This document shows, piece after piece, positions 1-7,257 of a stretch of 11,016 nt of DNA (positions are counted from its first letter, which is position 1; the number at the start of each line of letters is the position of its first letter). The notes under the pieces are model-generated. The model did not search any database. It saw only the letters and a program-made list of their open reading frames with translations, and was not told the DNA's origin. Location: the NCBI GenBank assembly GCA_015494675.1, contig WGAW01000151.1:1-11016 (forward strand). The letters are read 5' to 3'. Source of the stretch: Hydrogenimonas sp. (GTDB lineage Bacteria > Campylobacterota > Campylobacteria > Campylobacterales > Hydrogenimonadaceae). The translations under genes and the position numbers were made by a program.

Positions 1-83
1 TGCTCTTAAAATTGAAACTCCACTGCCTCATTCCATACCTCTCGATTCCGTTTCAAGCGTAAAACTGAGCCGCCCGCCAACTC
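1..83. other. Left-edge segment after hisD, no confirmed gene
   Basis: This stretch lies downstream of the hisD stop codon. I see no strong terminator hairpin and no complete gene. On the minus strand an ATG at 31-29, preceded by GAGAGG, opens a frame that runs off the window after about ten codons. It could be the start of the next gene in the hisD direction, but it is too short to judge. Confidence 0.3.
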
Positions 84-1373
84 CTATCTGAGTCTGACCC
101 TGACAGATTTTTCGTGTGCGGTGAGCCCCTCTGTTTTCGCAAGCAGCGCACACTCTTTCCCTATAGCGTTGATACCCTCTTCGCTCATAGATATTATAGA
201 CGATTTTTTCATGAAGTTTTCCGTACTCAGCGGAGAGTAGAACTTCGCCGTTCCTCCTGTAGGAAGCGTATGGTTGGGCCCGGCCATATAGTCGCCTATC
301 GGTTCCGGCGTAAACGGCCCCAGGAAAATGGCGCCGGCATGTTTTATTTTCGGAAGCAGTTCGAAAGGATTCGTCGTAACCACCTCTAGGTGCTCGGGCG
401 CGATACGGTTCATAAGCTCTACCGCCTCTTCCATGCTCTGCGTTACTATTATCGCACCCCTCTCCTCTATCGATTTGCGCGCGATCAACTCACGCTCAAG
501 CTTGCCGAGCTCTATATAGAGGGTCTCACGAACAGCCTTTGCCAACTCTTCGGACGCGGTTACGAGTATTGAGCTGGCCATCTCGTCATGCTCCGCCTGG
601 GAGAGAAGATCGATCGCCAGATACTCCGGAATCGCCGATTCATCCGCAAGAATCCCTATCTCGCTGGGACCGGCTATCATATCTATATTCACATCTCCGT
701 AGACCATCTTTTTCGCAGTTGCGACGAAGATATTTCCCGGACCGGTTATCACATCCACTTTAGGAACGCTCTGCGTACCGTAAGCCATTGCCGCTACGGC
801 ACTCGCGCCGCCCACTTTAAACATCTTCTTTATGCCGCAAAGGTGTGCCGCCGCAAGCAGAAGATGGTTTATGCCGTTTTCGGGAGCCGGAGTAGTTACG
901 ACAATCTCCTCCACCCCGGCGACGATAGCGGGTATCGCGTTCATCAGCAGTGAGCTCGGATAAGCCGCTTTTCCGCCCGGAATATAGAGCCCCGCCCTCT
1001 CCACGGGCGTAACTTTCTGCCCAAGTATGTTTCCTGCACTGTCGAAATCTAACCAGCTTTTCGGTATCTGCTTTTCATGATACTCTTTTATACGGTCATA
1101 CGCCAGGTGAAGCGCACTCTTCAATTCCGCATCCAGCTCTTCATAAGCCCTTTTCATATCGGCCGTATCCACCTTCAGATCCGATCCGCAGGAGGGTTTC
1201 CAGCCGTCGAACCTCTCTATATGCCTTATTAACGCCCCGTCGCCTTCACTTCTGATCTCTTTTATAATGTCGCCGACGATAGTCGAAACCTGCTCCATGT
1301 CCATCGCACCGCGGCCGAGCAGTTCATCGAATCTCTCTGCAAAATCGTCGTCACAGCTTCTGATTATAACCAT
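84..1373 (-). CDS. hisD: Histidinol dehydrogenase HisD
   Basis: This enzyme carries out the last two oxidations of histidine synthesis in the cytoplasm, L-histidinol to L-histidinal to L-histidine, using NAD+ and a bound zinc. The family signature begins at IDMIAGPSE (residues 231-239, counted from the start chosen here) and ends at SQAEH (258-262). Q259 and H262 fall at the E. coli zinc-ligand positions. The catalytic pair E327-H328 is in APEHLE, and the other expected zinc ligands are D361 (GDYMAGPNH) and H420 (LTAHEKS). A longer frame reaches back to an ATG at 1394, but that codon has no ribosome-binding site and lies about 3 nt from the predicted transcript start. The ATG at 1373 follows GGGAG and gives 429 residues, near the usual length, with numbering that matches E. 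coli HisD. No other his gene is adjacent, so hisD appears detached from a his operon. Confidence 0.96.
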   Translation of the reverse strand: MVIIRSCDDDFAERFDELLGRGAMDMEQVSTIVGDIIKEIRSEGDGALIRHIERFDGWKPSCGSDLKVDTADMKRAYEELDAELKSALHLAYDRIKEYHEKQIPKSWLDFDSAGNILGQKVTPVERAGLYIPGGKAAYPSSLLMNAIPAIVAGVEEIVVTTPAPENGINHLLLAAAHLCGIKKMFKVGGASAVAAMAYGTQSVPKVDVITGPGNIFVATAKKMVYGDVNIDMIAGPSEIGILADESAIPEYLAIDLLSQAEHDEMASSILVTASEELAKAVRETLYIELGKLERELIARKSIEERGAIIVTQSMEEAVELMNRIAPEHLEVVTTNPFELLPKIKHAGAIFLGPFTPEPIGDYMAGPNHTLPTGGTAKFYSPLSTENFMKKSSIISMSEEGINAIGKECALLAKTEGLTAHEKSVRVRLR

Positions 1374-1403
1374 AACACTCCCTTTCGGATTCATATCGGT
1401 AAT

Positions 1404-1409
1404 ATTGTA
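1404..1409 (-). promoter_or_regulatory. Probable -10 box of hisD promoter
   Basis: The minus strand reads TACAAT here, one mismatch from TATAAT. It would start transcription near 1397, about 24 nt before the chosen hisD start codon. No good -35 box is evident, which is common in Campylobacterota sigma-70 promoters. The position also argues against translation starting at the ATG at 1394. Confidence 0.5.
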
Positions 1410-1432
1410 TTTAAACTATTATTTAAGTATGC

Positions 1433-1443
1433 TTTTGTATACT
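1433..1443 (+). promoter_or_regulatory. Probable tRNA-Leu promoter, -10 element
   Basis: TTTTG followed by TATACT (1438-1443) fits the Campylobacterota pattern of a T-rich, G-ending stretch just before a -10 hexamer, with little or no -35 conservation. Transcription would start near 1450, about 9 nt before the mature tRNA 5' end at 1459. It stands back to back with the hisD promoter. Confidence 0.55.
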
Positions 1444-1458
1444 TTCATTCCCGCTCAC

Positions 1459-1545
1459 GCGGACGTGGCGGAATTGGTAGACGCGCTAGATTCAGGTTCT
1501 AGTGGGCATTAGCCCGTGGAGGTTCAAGTCCTCTCGTCCGCACCA
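1459..1545 (+). tRNA. tRNA-Leu (anticodon CAG)
   Basis: This is an 87-nt tRNA gene with CCA encoded in the DNA (1543-1545). The seven-base acceptor arms GCGGACG and CGTCCGC pair perfectly, followed by discriminator A. The D-arm contains the conserved AATTGGTAGACGCG. The anticodon stem CTAGA/TCTAG encloses the loop TTCAGGT, giving anticodon CAG, which reads CUG leucine codons. A long class II variable arm (TGGGCATTAGCCCGT) folds into its own stem, as expected for tRNA-Leu. The T-arm reads GGAGGTTCAAGTCCTC. There is no partial copy of the 3' end elsewhere in the window, so no sign of use as an integration site. Confidence 0.98.
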
Positions 1546-1707
1546 CACTCACATAAGAAAATCAACTTTTCCGGCAGTGTTGTCCCAAGCTCCGCAGACG
1601 GTTCGCTTCAGCTCACAACGTCTTTGGGGAAACGGCTACAGATGCAAAGCAGTTTGTATCAGCTTCACGCAGTCTCGTGATCATACCCTGTATCTATCTA
1701 CAACAAA
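1546..1707 (+). other. Non-coding gap after tRNA-Leu with foldable core
   Basis: No credible gene or clear U-tailed tRNA terminator is seen here. The segment 1579-1630 can fold in two competing ways. One pairs GTTGT (1579-1583) with ACAAC (1615-1619), and AGCT (1588-1591) with AGCT (1610-1613). The other pairs CCCAA (1584-1588) with TTGGG (1624-1628), and AGACG (1596-1600) with CGTCT (1619-1623). This could be tRNA 3' trailer, a small RNA or chance. Confidence 0.25.
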
Positions 1708-1718
1708 TTGAGTATAAT
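1708..1718 (+). promoter_or_regulatory. Promoter of the exported-protein gene
   Basis: TTGAG followed by a consensus TATAAT (1713-1718) forms a strong -10 element. Transcription would begin near 1725, leaving a leader of about 65 nt before the ATG at 1790. The ribosome-binding site is GGGAG at 1781-1785. No clear -35 box is present. Confidence 0.6.
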
Positions 1719-1789
1719 AAATTCTACTGCATACAGCTGAAAGTTCAAACAGAGAGCAAAAATTCGCCTCTTTTGAAGTCGGGAGATTC

Positions 1790-2755
1790 ATGTTCAAACT
1801 CTTTTTCGTCTCTTTGCTTCTGCTAACGGGCAGCTTTTCGGCCGCATCGCAGGATTTCAACGACTCTGAAGGCCTCGAGAGCGTACACGATACCATCAGC
1901 GAGTGGATATACCGTACATCCAACCGCATAGATATCTTCTTTTCCGGCAACAGTGAAGAGGTCTCACCGAAAAGCTCTACATACCTCGACACATCGTTCG
2001 ACGCATATGCGGAGACATACAGATCTTCCAAATACAGATACAACATATCACTGAGACTGCATCTTCCCAGAACCCAAAAAAAACTCAATCTCATGCTCGA
2101 AGATTTCAAGAAGACATCATCGGTAGACCTTCTGCAGAGCGCATCCCCGCAAAATTCGGTGACAAACAACGACTATCTTCTCGAGATTCAGTACCGTCAG
2201 CAGGAGTCGAAATATACACGCATAGGATATGGCGGGGGCATACGTTTCAGAAGCTTCAGACCCGACCCCTACGTCTCTTTGTATCTTAGCCGATCTCTAT
2301 ATTTTTCGAGAGAGTGGGAGCTTCTTTTACGCAACAAAACGCACTATTTCGCAGATTACAAACTGGACAACTCAGCTGAAATAGCTCTTATAAAGATAAT
2401 CAGTGAAGAACTTCGATTCTCGTTCCGTAACATATACCGTTTTATAGAGCATGAGAATTATAGAAACGAGATTGTGAACACTCTCGCCTTGGAGCGGTTC
2501 ATCACCCCCAAAAAGGGACTCGGCTACTTCTTCTCCGCTTACAGCAGCGGCGATACCGACTCCGTTTTCAAACTCGGTTATTACTACGTGGGAGTATCGT
2601 TCAGGCACTACTATTATCGGGACTGGGCATATTATCAGATAGAGGGCGGAGGTATGCTTAGAGAGAGCAACAATTTCAGCCCCTCGGCAAGGGTGATGTT
2701 CAAGATGGGATTTCTTTTCGGCAGACCGGATAGACTCGGCAAAAAGTTCAGGTAG
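1790..2755 (+). CDS. Exported protein, probable outer-membrane beta-barrel, unknown function
   Basis: I do not recognise a named family. The 321-residue product begins with a signal peptide (M-F-K, then a hydrophobic stretch to about residue 18) and a likely cleavage site at FSAA-SQ. The mature part is rich in Tyr, Phe, Arg and Ser. From about residue 80 to the end it shows repeated short segments with alternating polar and hydrophobic residues (for example YRYNISLRLHL, PYVSLYLSRSLYF, WELLLRNKTHYF, DSVFKLGYYYVGVSFRHYYY and SARVMFKMGFLFG), as in transmembrane beta strands. Conserved-looking turns such as IEGGGM lie between them. It does not end in the aromatic residue typical of barrel proteins: the last strand is followed by a basic tail, GRPDRLGKKFR. 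The start is set by GGGAG four bases before the ATG. It has its own promoter and terminator. The periplasmic foldase encoded near 9.3-10.1 kb could help assemble it; this is inference. Confidence 0.72.
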   Translation: MFKLFFVSLLLLTGSFSAASQDFNDSEGLESVHDTISEWIYRTSNRIDIFFSGNSEEVSPKSSTYLDTSFDAYAETYRSSKYRYNISLRLHLPRTQKKLNLMLEDFKKTSSVDLLQSASPQNSVTNNDYLLEIQYRQQESKYTRIGYGGGIRFRSFRPDPYVSLYLSRSLYFSREWELLLRNKTHYFADYKLDNSAEIALIKIISEELRFSFRNIYRFIEHENYRNEIVNTLALERFITPKKGLGYFFSAYSSGDTDSVFKLGYYYVGVSFRHYYYRDWAYYQIEGGGMLRESNNFSPSARVMFKMGFLFGRPDRLGKKFR

Positions 2756-2777
2756 CGCTTTTAAACTACCTCTTTTT
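2741..2777. terminator. Bidirectional terminator between convergent genes
   Basis: AGGTAG (2750-2755) pairs with CTACCT (2766-2771) around a 10-nt loop. The outer AAAAAG (2741-2746) can also pair with CTTTTT (2772-2777) past a 3-nt bulge. A T-rich tail follows the stem on either strand, so it should stop transcripts from both sides. The stem contains the TAG stop codons of both flanking genes. Confidence 0.7.
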
Positions 2778-3794
2778 GACACTGTCAGAGAGAAGTACGC
2801 CGATCCACTTCGTCGATTCGGAGGTTTCGAGGGCGAATTTAACGATCATCGTAAGAGGCACCGCCAGAAGCATACCCACCTTTCCGAAAACCCACCCCCA
2901 AAAGACCAATGACAAAAAGACAACCAGTTCGGAGAGCTCCAAACCTTTTCCCATAAGTTTCGGCTCCAGAATGTTTCCGATTACGGTATTTATGACAAGA
3001 AACCAGCCCGCTACCCAGATAGCGTCCGCGAAACCGTGCGTGGCAAGCGCTATCAAAACCGGGGGAACCGCCGCTATTATAGAGCCGATTACAGGAATGA
3101 AATTCAGGACAAATCCGCCCACACCCCACAAAATCGGGTACGGAATATCGAACCAGTATAGAACGGCTATAATCCAGATTCCGGTCAATGCACTCGTGAC
3201 GGCCTTTAGAGTGAAGTAGTGGTTCAATCTTTCGGCAAACGCGTCTATCCTATCGGCAAACCCGGAGGCTCCGCTCTTTTCGATATATGCGATCTTCTCC
3301 TTTATATGAAAAGACTCTATCAGCATAAACAGTACCGTAAAGAAGATCAGAAACGAATTGGAGAGGATGGCGGTGCTGTTTTTAAGCAGCGAAAGAGTAA
3401 AAGAGAAGACTTTCTGGGGTTGAAGGAACTCGAAAAAGGCCTCTTTGTCTATAGTGATGCCCCAATCGTGCAGCTGAACGAGCCACTTTTGCAGATTCAG
3501 CATCATCGCCTGCTGCCAGCTCTCGGATTTGGCGAACAGATCGGCGATGTGTGTGCTTATCAAACCCGTAAGCGAGATAAAAAGAGCGAGCATAAAAACT
3601 ATTATCAGTATGAAAGCGACAGGTTTGGGAACACCCTTTTTCATAAGAAAGTGCAGCGGAGGTGAGAGCAGAAGCGCTATGAAGACAGAGAGCATGAAAG
3701 GAACGATCAGAGGGGCGGCCGCCTTTATCCCGGCGATGAAGATCACCAGAGCCGCCAGCACCACGACAGTCCTGTATATGGAGGGTGCGCCCAT
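2766..3794 (-). CDS. AI-2E/PerM-family membrane transporter
   Basis: This 342-residue inner-membrane protein belongs to the AI-2E transporter family (formerly UPF0118; E. coli relatives are YdiK, PerM and TqsA). Members have been linked to export of autoinducer-2 or other small molecules, or to Na+/H+ antiport, so the substrate cannot be read from sequence. Two hydrophobic segments lie at about 9-47 and one at 58-80. A soluble, more polar stretch follows (about 81-140), then segments near 141-160, 200-250, 257-272 and 288-318. The family's C-terminal hallmarks are present: NFIPVIGSIIAAVPP (231-245), EPKLMGKGLELSELVVFLSL (277-296) and GMLLAVPL (307-314). The start has AAGGAG seven bases upstream. 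It lies 52 bp after oadB on the same strand, with a strong hairpin between them, so it may be only partly co-transcribed with the oad genes. Confidence 0.9.
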   Translation of the reverse strand: MGAPSIYRTVVVLAALVIFIAGIKAAAPLIVPFMLSVFIALLLSPPLHFLMKKGVPKPVAFILIIVFMLALFISLTGLISTHIADLFAKSESWQQAMMLNLQKWLVQLHDWGITIDKEAFFEFLQPQKVFSFTLSLLKNSTAILSNSFLIFFTVLFMLIESFHIKEKIAYIEKSGASGFADRIDAFAERLNHYFTLKAVTSALTGIWIIAVLYWFDIPYPILWGVGGFVLNFIPVIGSIIAAVPPVLIALATHGFADAIWVAGWFLVINTVIGNILEPKLMGKGLELSELVVFLSLVFWGWVFGKVGMLLAVPLTMIVKFALETSESTKWIGVLLSDSVKKR

Positions 3795-3810
3795 CGCATT
3801 GCTCCTTATA

Positions 3811-3844
3811 GCTAAAAGAGCACCCCTAAGGGGGGCCCTTTAGC
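3811..3844 (-). terminator. Strong hairpin after oadB, terminator or attenuator
   Basis: Starting 2 nt past the oadB TGA, the minus-strand RNA can form GCTAAA/UUUAGC, continue through G-C and G-U pairs, and close with CCCC-UUA-GGGG. This is a nearly continuous stem of about 14 pairs. The 3' arm includes UCUUUU, and a smaller stem ending just before that run could act as an intrinsic terminator. The AI-2E gene's ribosome-binding site lies only a few bases beyond, so partial read-through is plausible. Confidence 0.55.
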
Positions 3845-3846
3845 AA

Positions 3847-5184
3847 TCAGTTGAATATAGAGATCAAAACGCCGGCGGCGACTGCGGATCCGATAACACC
3901 GGCGACATTGGGGCCCATTGCATGCATCAGCAGAATATTGCCCGGTTTTTCGTCCATTCCCACCTTGTTTACGACCCTTGCAGCCATGGGAACGGCAGAG
4001 ACGCCGGCTGCACCTATCAGCGGATTGATAGGTTCGGAAGAGAGTCTGTTCATCAATTTTGCCATAAGAACTCCGGCTGCCGTACCCACCGCAAAAGCGA
4101 CAAGACCTAGAATAAGGATGCCCAGCGTATCGCCTACCAGGAACTTCTCGGCAGCCAGCTTCGAGCCGACGCCCAGGCCGAGAAGTATTGTGACGATGTT
4201 TATAAGAGCATTTTGCATTGTATCGCTAAGTCGATCTACGACCCCCGACTCTTTAGCGAAGTTACCGAATGCGAACGCACCTATCAGCGGAGTGGACTCG
4301 GGCAGCAGCAGTATGCTGAGGCCGAGAACTATCAGCGGAAGGAAGAGCTTTTCGAGCCTGTGAACCTTGCGCTGCTGCTTCATAACGATCACCCGCTCCT
4401 CCTTGCTCGTCAAAGCTTTCATGATGGGAGGCTGTATGACAGGAACGAGCGCCATATAGGAGTAGGCCGCCACCGCGATCGCTCCGAGCAGATCGGGTGC
4501 GAGCTTCGTGGCTATGAATATCGATGTAGGCCCGTCGGCGCCTCCGATTATCGAGATCGCCGCACAATCTTGAAGCGAGAAGTCGAATAGCGGAGTAAAC
4601 TGGCTAAGTGCCGCCGCCCCGACAAGCGTACCGAATATGCCGAACTGTGCCGCACCGCCCAGAAGCGCCGTTTTCGGGTTTGCGAGCATCGGGCCGAAGT
4701 CGGTCATCGCACCCACCCCCATGAAGATCAGCAGAGGGAAAAACTCGTTCGCTATACCGGCATTGTATATGACCCCCAGAAACCCATGGTCAGAGGTCAT
4801 GTTGGCCATAGGTATGTTGGCAAGCAGCCCGCCGAAACCAATGGGGATCAGGAGTAGCGGTTCGAACCCCTTGGCTATAGCGAGATAGAATAGGACGAGT
4901 GCTATACCTATCATTATTATCCGGCCCCAGCTTTGGTGGAACTTGCTAACCTCTTCCCCCTCTCCGTTAACCACACCCTCTTTAGGATTGGTAAATGCGT
5001 ATATGCCTGTCGTTTTGTAAAAAGAGGAGAGCAACTGCCACATGCCTTTGTCGTGGCTTTCAGAATGGGCCGCCTCCATACTCTTCTCTACGGCCGCAGC
5101 CGCCGGCTGGTGCTCATCGGCAGATACCTGGGTCGTGAAAAGTGTGAAAAAGAGCAGCAGCGCTGCAACCAAACTTCTTTTCAT
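3847..5184 (-). CDS. oadB: Sodium-pumping oxaloacetate decarboxylase beta subunit OadB
   Basis: OadB is the membrane subunit that decarboxylates carboxybiotin and exports Na+. The 445-residue protein contains the family's ion-site regions: [10 protein letters not shown] (214-223) with D217, equivalent to Klebsiella D203, and [18 protein letters not shown] (387-404) with N387, G391 and S396. The spacing from D217 to N387 is 170 residues, the same as D203 to N373 in Klebsiella. About nine hydrophobic segments run from about residue 87 to 443. Before them is an N-terminal extension with a signal-peptide-like hydrophobic stretch (4-20), a potential cleavage site VSA-DE, and an Ala/His/Glu-rich tract to about residue 48. 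Translation is probably coupled to oadA: the oadA stop TAA is part of the sequence TAAGGA that serves as this gene's ribosome-binding site. Confidence 0.96.
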   Translation of the reverse strand: MKRSLVAALLLFFTLFTTQVSADEHQPAAAAVEKSMEAAHSESHDKGMWQLLSSFYKTTGIYAFTNPKEGVVNGEGEEVSKFHQSWGRIIMIGIALVLFYLAIAKGFEPLLLIPIGFGGLLANIPMANMTSDHGFLGVIYNAGIANEFFPLLIFMGVGAMTDFGPMLANPKTALLGGAAQFGIFGTLVGAAALSQFTPLFDFSLQDCAAISIIGGADGPTSIFIATKLAPDLLGAIAVAAYSYMALVPVIQPPIMKALTSKEERVIVMKQQRKVHRLEKLFLPLIVLGLSILLLPESTPLIGAFAFGNFAKESGVVDRLSDTMQNALINIVTILLGLGVGSKLAAEKFLVGDTLGILILGLVAFAVGTAAGVLMAKLMNRLSSEPINPLIGAAGVSAVPMAARVVNKVGMDEKPGNILLMHAMGPNVAGVIGSAVAAGVLISIFN

Positions 5185-5194
5185 CGCTCTATCC

Positions 5195-7009
5195 TTACTC
5201 TACGAGCGCCAGAACCTGACCCTCTTGTACAGCCTGGTTTGTCGCAACGTTGATCTTCGCTATCGTGCCGCTTTTCGGAGAGGGAACATCTATCTCCATC
5301 TTCATCGCTTCGAGAATCATTATGACCTCGCCCTCTTCCACGCTGTCACCCGGGTTCTTGATGATTTTCCAGACATTTCCGGGAACCTGGGCCGTAACTT
5401 CCGTCATGCCCGGTGCGTTCTCAGCCGGCACTTCGGCTTCCGGAGCAGGCTGCGGAGCCGCAGCCGCCTCTTTGACTACGATTTCGCCTTCACCTTCGGC
5501 CACCTCTACCTTGAACTTCTCTCCGTTTACAACGACTGTGTAGACACCGGTTGCGTTACTCATCGATCCACCTTCCTCTTTTCTGTTTTCTTCTTGATCT
5601 TTTTTGCGAACCATCAGCGGTGATTCGCCTTTTAAGAATGCTATGCCCTTCTTGTCGCAGGCTGCCGCTATGAAGATGTTCTCTTCGGTCGCTTCGAGCC
5701 CCTCATCTTCGAGCAGTTTCGTCCAGTAGGCGATAGACTTCGTCTCGTCGCGGTCGGCTATATCGAGCGGGTTCTCTTTGGTGGGCTCGAGTTTGAGCTG
5801 CTCCGCCGCTATCTTCACCACTTCGGGATCCGGCTCGGCCGGAGTCTTTCCGAAGTATCCCAGAACCATCCTTCCATATCCGGGCGCTATCTTTTTCCAC
5901 GGCCCGAACATGACGTTGTTGAAGGCCTGCTGCCAGTAAAACTGAGAAACTGGAGTAACGGAGGTTCCGTAGCCGCCCTTTTCGACGACCTCCTGCATAG
6001 CCCTTATGACTTCGGGATACTTGTGAAGGATACCGCTGTCTCTCATCATCTGGGTATTGGCCGTCAAAGCTCCTCCCGGCATCGGCGAGAAGGGAATCAG
6101 CGGCGATACCTGTGTCGCTTCAGGCGGAATGAAGTAGTCTTTGAGACAATCCTGCAGAACCTCTTCGTAGGCAAGAACCTTCTCCAGTTCAAGGCCGCCG
6201 AGGTCGTAGTCGCCGTTTTTGGTCGCGTGCAGCATAGTCAGAATGTCGGGCTGACTCGTACCGCCGCTTACAGGATGCGCGGCCATGTCGATCCCGTCGA
6301 CTCCCGCTTCGAGGGCGGCGAGGTAGCACGCCACACTCACGCCGGCCGTCTCATGGGTATGGAGGCGCAGATGCGTCCCCTCGGGCAGAAGCTTTCTGGC
6401 CATCTTTATCGTCTCGTACACCTTGTTCGGGTTGGATGTTCCGCTGGCGTCTTTGAAACAGACGCTGTCGAACTCCAGTCCGGAGTCGAGAATGTTACGC
6501 AGAACCTTCTCGTAAAAGGGTGCGTCGTGCGCCCCGTGACATCCGGGGGGAAGGTCCATTATCGTCACGACCACCTCGTGCTTGAGACCGTGCTTTTTGA
6601 TGCACTCCGCACTGTATGCGAGATTGTCCACATCGTTGAGTGCATCGAAGTTCCGTATGGTCGTAGTGCCGTGCTTTTTGAAGAGTTTGGCGTGCAGGTC
6701 TATCATCTCCCTGCTGCCGGTATCGAGCATGACCGTGTTGATACCCCTGGCCAGGGTCTGCAGGTTGGCCTCGGGCCCTACAGTCTCCCTGAACTTGTCC
6801 ATCATATCGAAGGCGTTCTCCCGCAGATAGAAAAAGAGGCTCTGAAAACGGGCGCCGCCGCCGAATTCGAAATGGGTGATTCCCGCCTCTTTGGCCGCTT
6901 CGACCGCAGGAAGGAAATCCTCCATCAGTACACGGCCTCCGAAGACCGACTGGAAACCGTCCCTGAAGGTGGTGTCCATCACATCGATATACTTCTTCTT
7001 TTTTGCCAT
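5195..7009 (-). CDS. oadA: Oxaloacetate decarboxylase alpha subunit OadA (carboxyltransferase plus biotin carrier)
   Basis: The alpha subunit moves the carboxyl group between oxaloacetate and biotin. Residues about 5-460 form the carboxyltransferase TIM barrel and its following domain. MDTTFRDG carries metal ligand D12, CFKDASG carries the probably carboxylated K186, and LHTHETAG carries H217 and H219. A charged linker follows (about 461-482), then TYVVV-like strands, an Ala/Pro-rich hinge (514-532) and a biotinyl domain with EAMKM, where K570 is the biotin site. At 604 residues it is near the usual size. The barrel is divergent: the usual RDGHQS is RDGFQS, the usual WGGATF region is FGGGARF, and MDLPPGC replaces the usual TTSPVHT region. 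PycB of pyruvate carboxylase and 2-oxoglutarate carboxylase large subunit share this architecture, but the oadG and oadB neighbours favour a Na+-coupled decarboxylase. The start follows AAAGGAA, and the gap to oadG is 20 bp. Confidence 0.93.
   Translation of the reverse strand: MAKKKKYIDVMDTTFRDGFQSVFGGRVLMEDFLPAVEAAKEAGITHFEFGGGARFQSLFFYLRENAFDMMDKFRETVGPEANLQTLARGINTVMLDTGSREMIDLHAKLFKKHGTTTIRNFDALNDVDNLAYSAECIKKHGLKHEVVVTIMDLPPGCHGAHDAPFYEKVLRNILDSGLEFDSVCFKDASGTSNPNKVYETIKMARKLLPEGTHLRLHTHETAGVSVACYLAALEAGVDGIDMAAHPVSGGTSQPDILTMLHATKNGDYDLGGLELEKVLAYEEVLQDCLKDYFIPPEATQVSPLIPFSPMPGGALTANTQMMRDSGILHKYPEVIRAMQEVVEKGGYGTSVTPVSQFYWQQAFNNVMFGPWKKIAPGYGRMVLGYFGKTPAEPDPEVVKIAAEQLKLEPTKENPLDIADRDETKSIAYWTKLLEDEGLEATEENIFIAAACDKKGIAFLKGESPLMVRKKDQEENRKEEGGSMSNATGVYTVVVNGEKFKVEVAEGEGEIVVKEAAAAPQPAPEAEVPAENAPGMTEVTAQVPGNVWKIIKNPGDSVEEGEVIMILEAMKMEIDVPSPKSGTIAKINVATNQAVQEGQVLALVE
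5561..5580 (-). promoter_or_regulatory. Possible internal translation start in oadA
   Basis: Codon 483 of oadA is ATG (5563-5561), preceded on the minus strand by GAGGAAGGTGGATCG, a purine-rich ribosome-binding-like sequence. It falls in the charged linker just before the biotin carrier domain. Initiation here would give a separate 122-residue biotin carrier, M483 to E604, with biotin site K570. Alternatively the sequence only encodes the linker residues KEEGGS. Confidence 0.35.
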
Positions 7010-7029
7010 TTGATTCCTTTGATTGACCG

Positions 7030-7257
7030 TTATTTGCGGAGATTTTTGTGGTGTTGTATGGCGGCTATCGCGGCTGCGACCTTCTTCTTCTCCACTCCGG
7101 CCGTCTTACCGCCTTTGCCGGCAGGTTTTTCCGGGAAATATCTCCCTATCATTTTGGCCTGAAACTGTAGAACCAGAACCATAATATAGAGAAAGACGAA
7201 TACGATTCCCATTCCGAGAATCATATATTTGAAGCTCTCGGCTACCATGTTTTCCAT
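7030..7257 (-). CDS. oadG: Oxaloacetate decarboxylase gamma subunit OadG
   Basis: This 75-residue protein fits the small gamma subunit that holds the alpha and beta subunits together at the membrane. One transmembrane helix spans about residues 11-31 (YMILGMGIVFVFLYIMVLVL), followed by a cytoplasmic tail rich in Lys, Gly and Ala. The GMGIVF motif in the helix is typical of the family. The tail ends in Ala- and Lys-rich AAIAAIQHHKNLRK, in which the two histidines could serve the metal-binding role reported for the gamma C-terminus. The start has AAGGTGG upstream. It is first in the order G-A-B, and the gene probably opens the transcript, since a terminator-like structure and an AT-rich gap lie just upstream. 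Confidence 0.9.
   Translation of the reverse strand: MENMVAESFKYMILGMGIVFVFLYIMVLVLQFQAKMIGRYFPEKPAGKGGKTAGVEKKKVAAAIAAIQHHKNLRK

Noticed and set aside
1..31. Minus-strand partial frame beginning ATG at 31-29 with GAGAGG upstream
   Set aside because: Only about ten codons are inside the window and the residues match nothing I recognise, so it is noted in the left-edge entry but not called as a gene.
1459..1545. tRNA-Leu as an attachment site for an integrated element
   Set aside because: No duplicated tRNA 3' end, integrase or element-like genes occur in the window.
1681..2169. Minus-strand open frame opposite the start of the exported-protein gene
   Set aside because: The plus-strand gene has a promoter, ribosome-binding site, signal peptide and terminator. 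The minus frame has none of these.
2766..5184. A quorum-sensing locus suggested by the AI-2E family name
   Set aside because: No luxS, receptor or signal-processing gene is nearby, and the family name is not reliable evidence of autoinducer transport.
6023..7162. Long plus-strand open frame (379 codons) opposite oadA and oadG
   Set aside because: It is antisense to well-supported genes with catalytic motifs, resembles no protein family and has no start signal. Long antisense frames are expected from the codon usage here.
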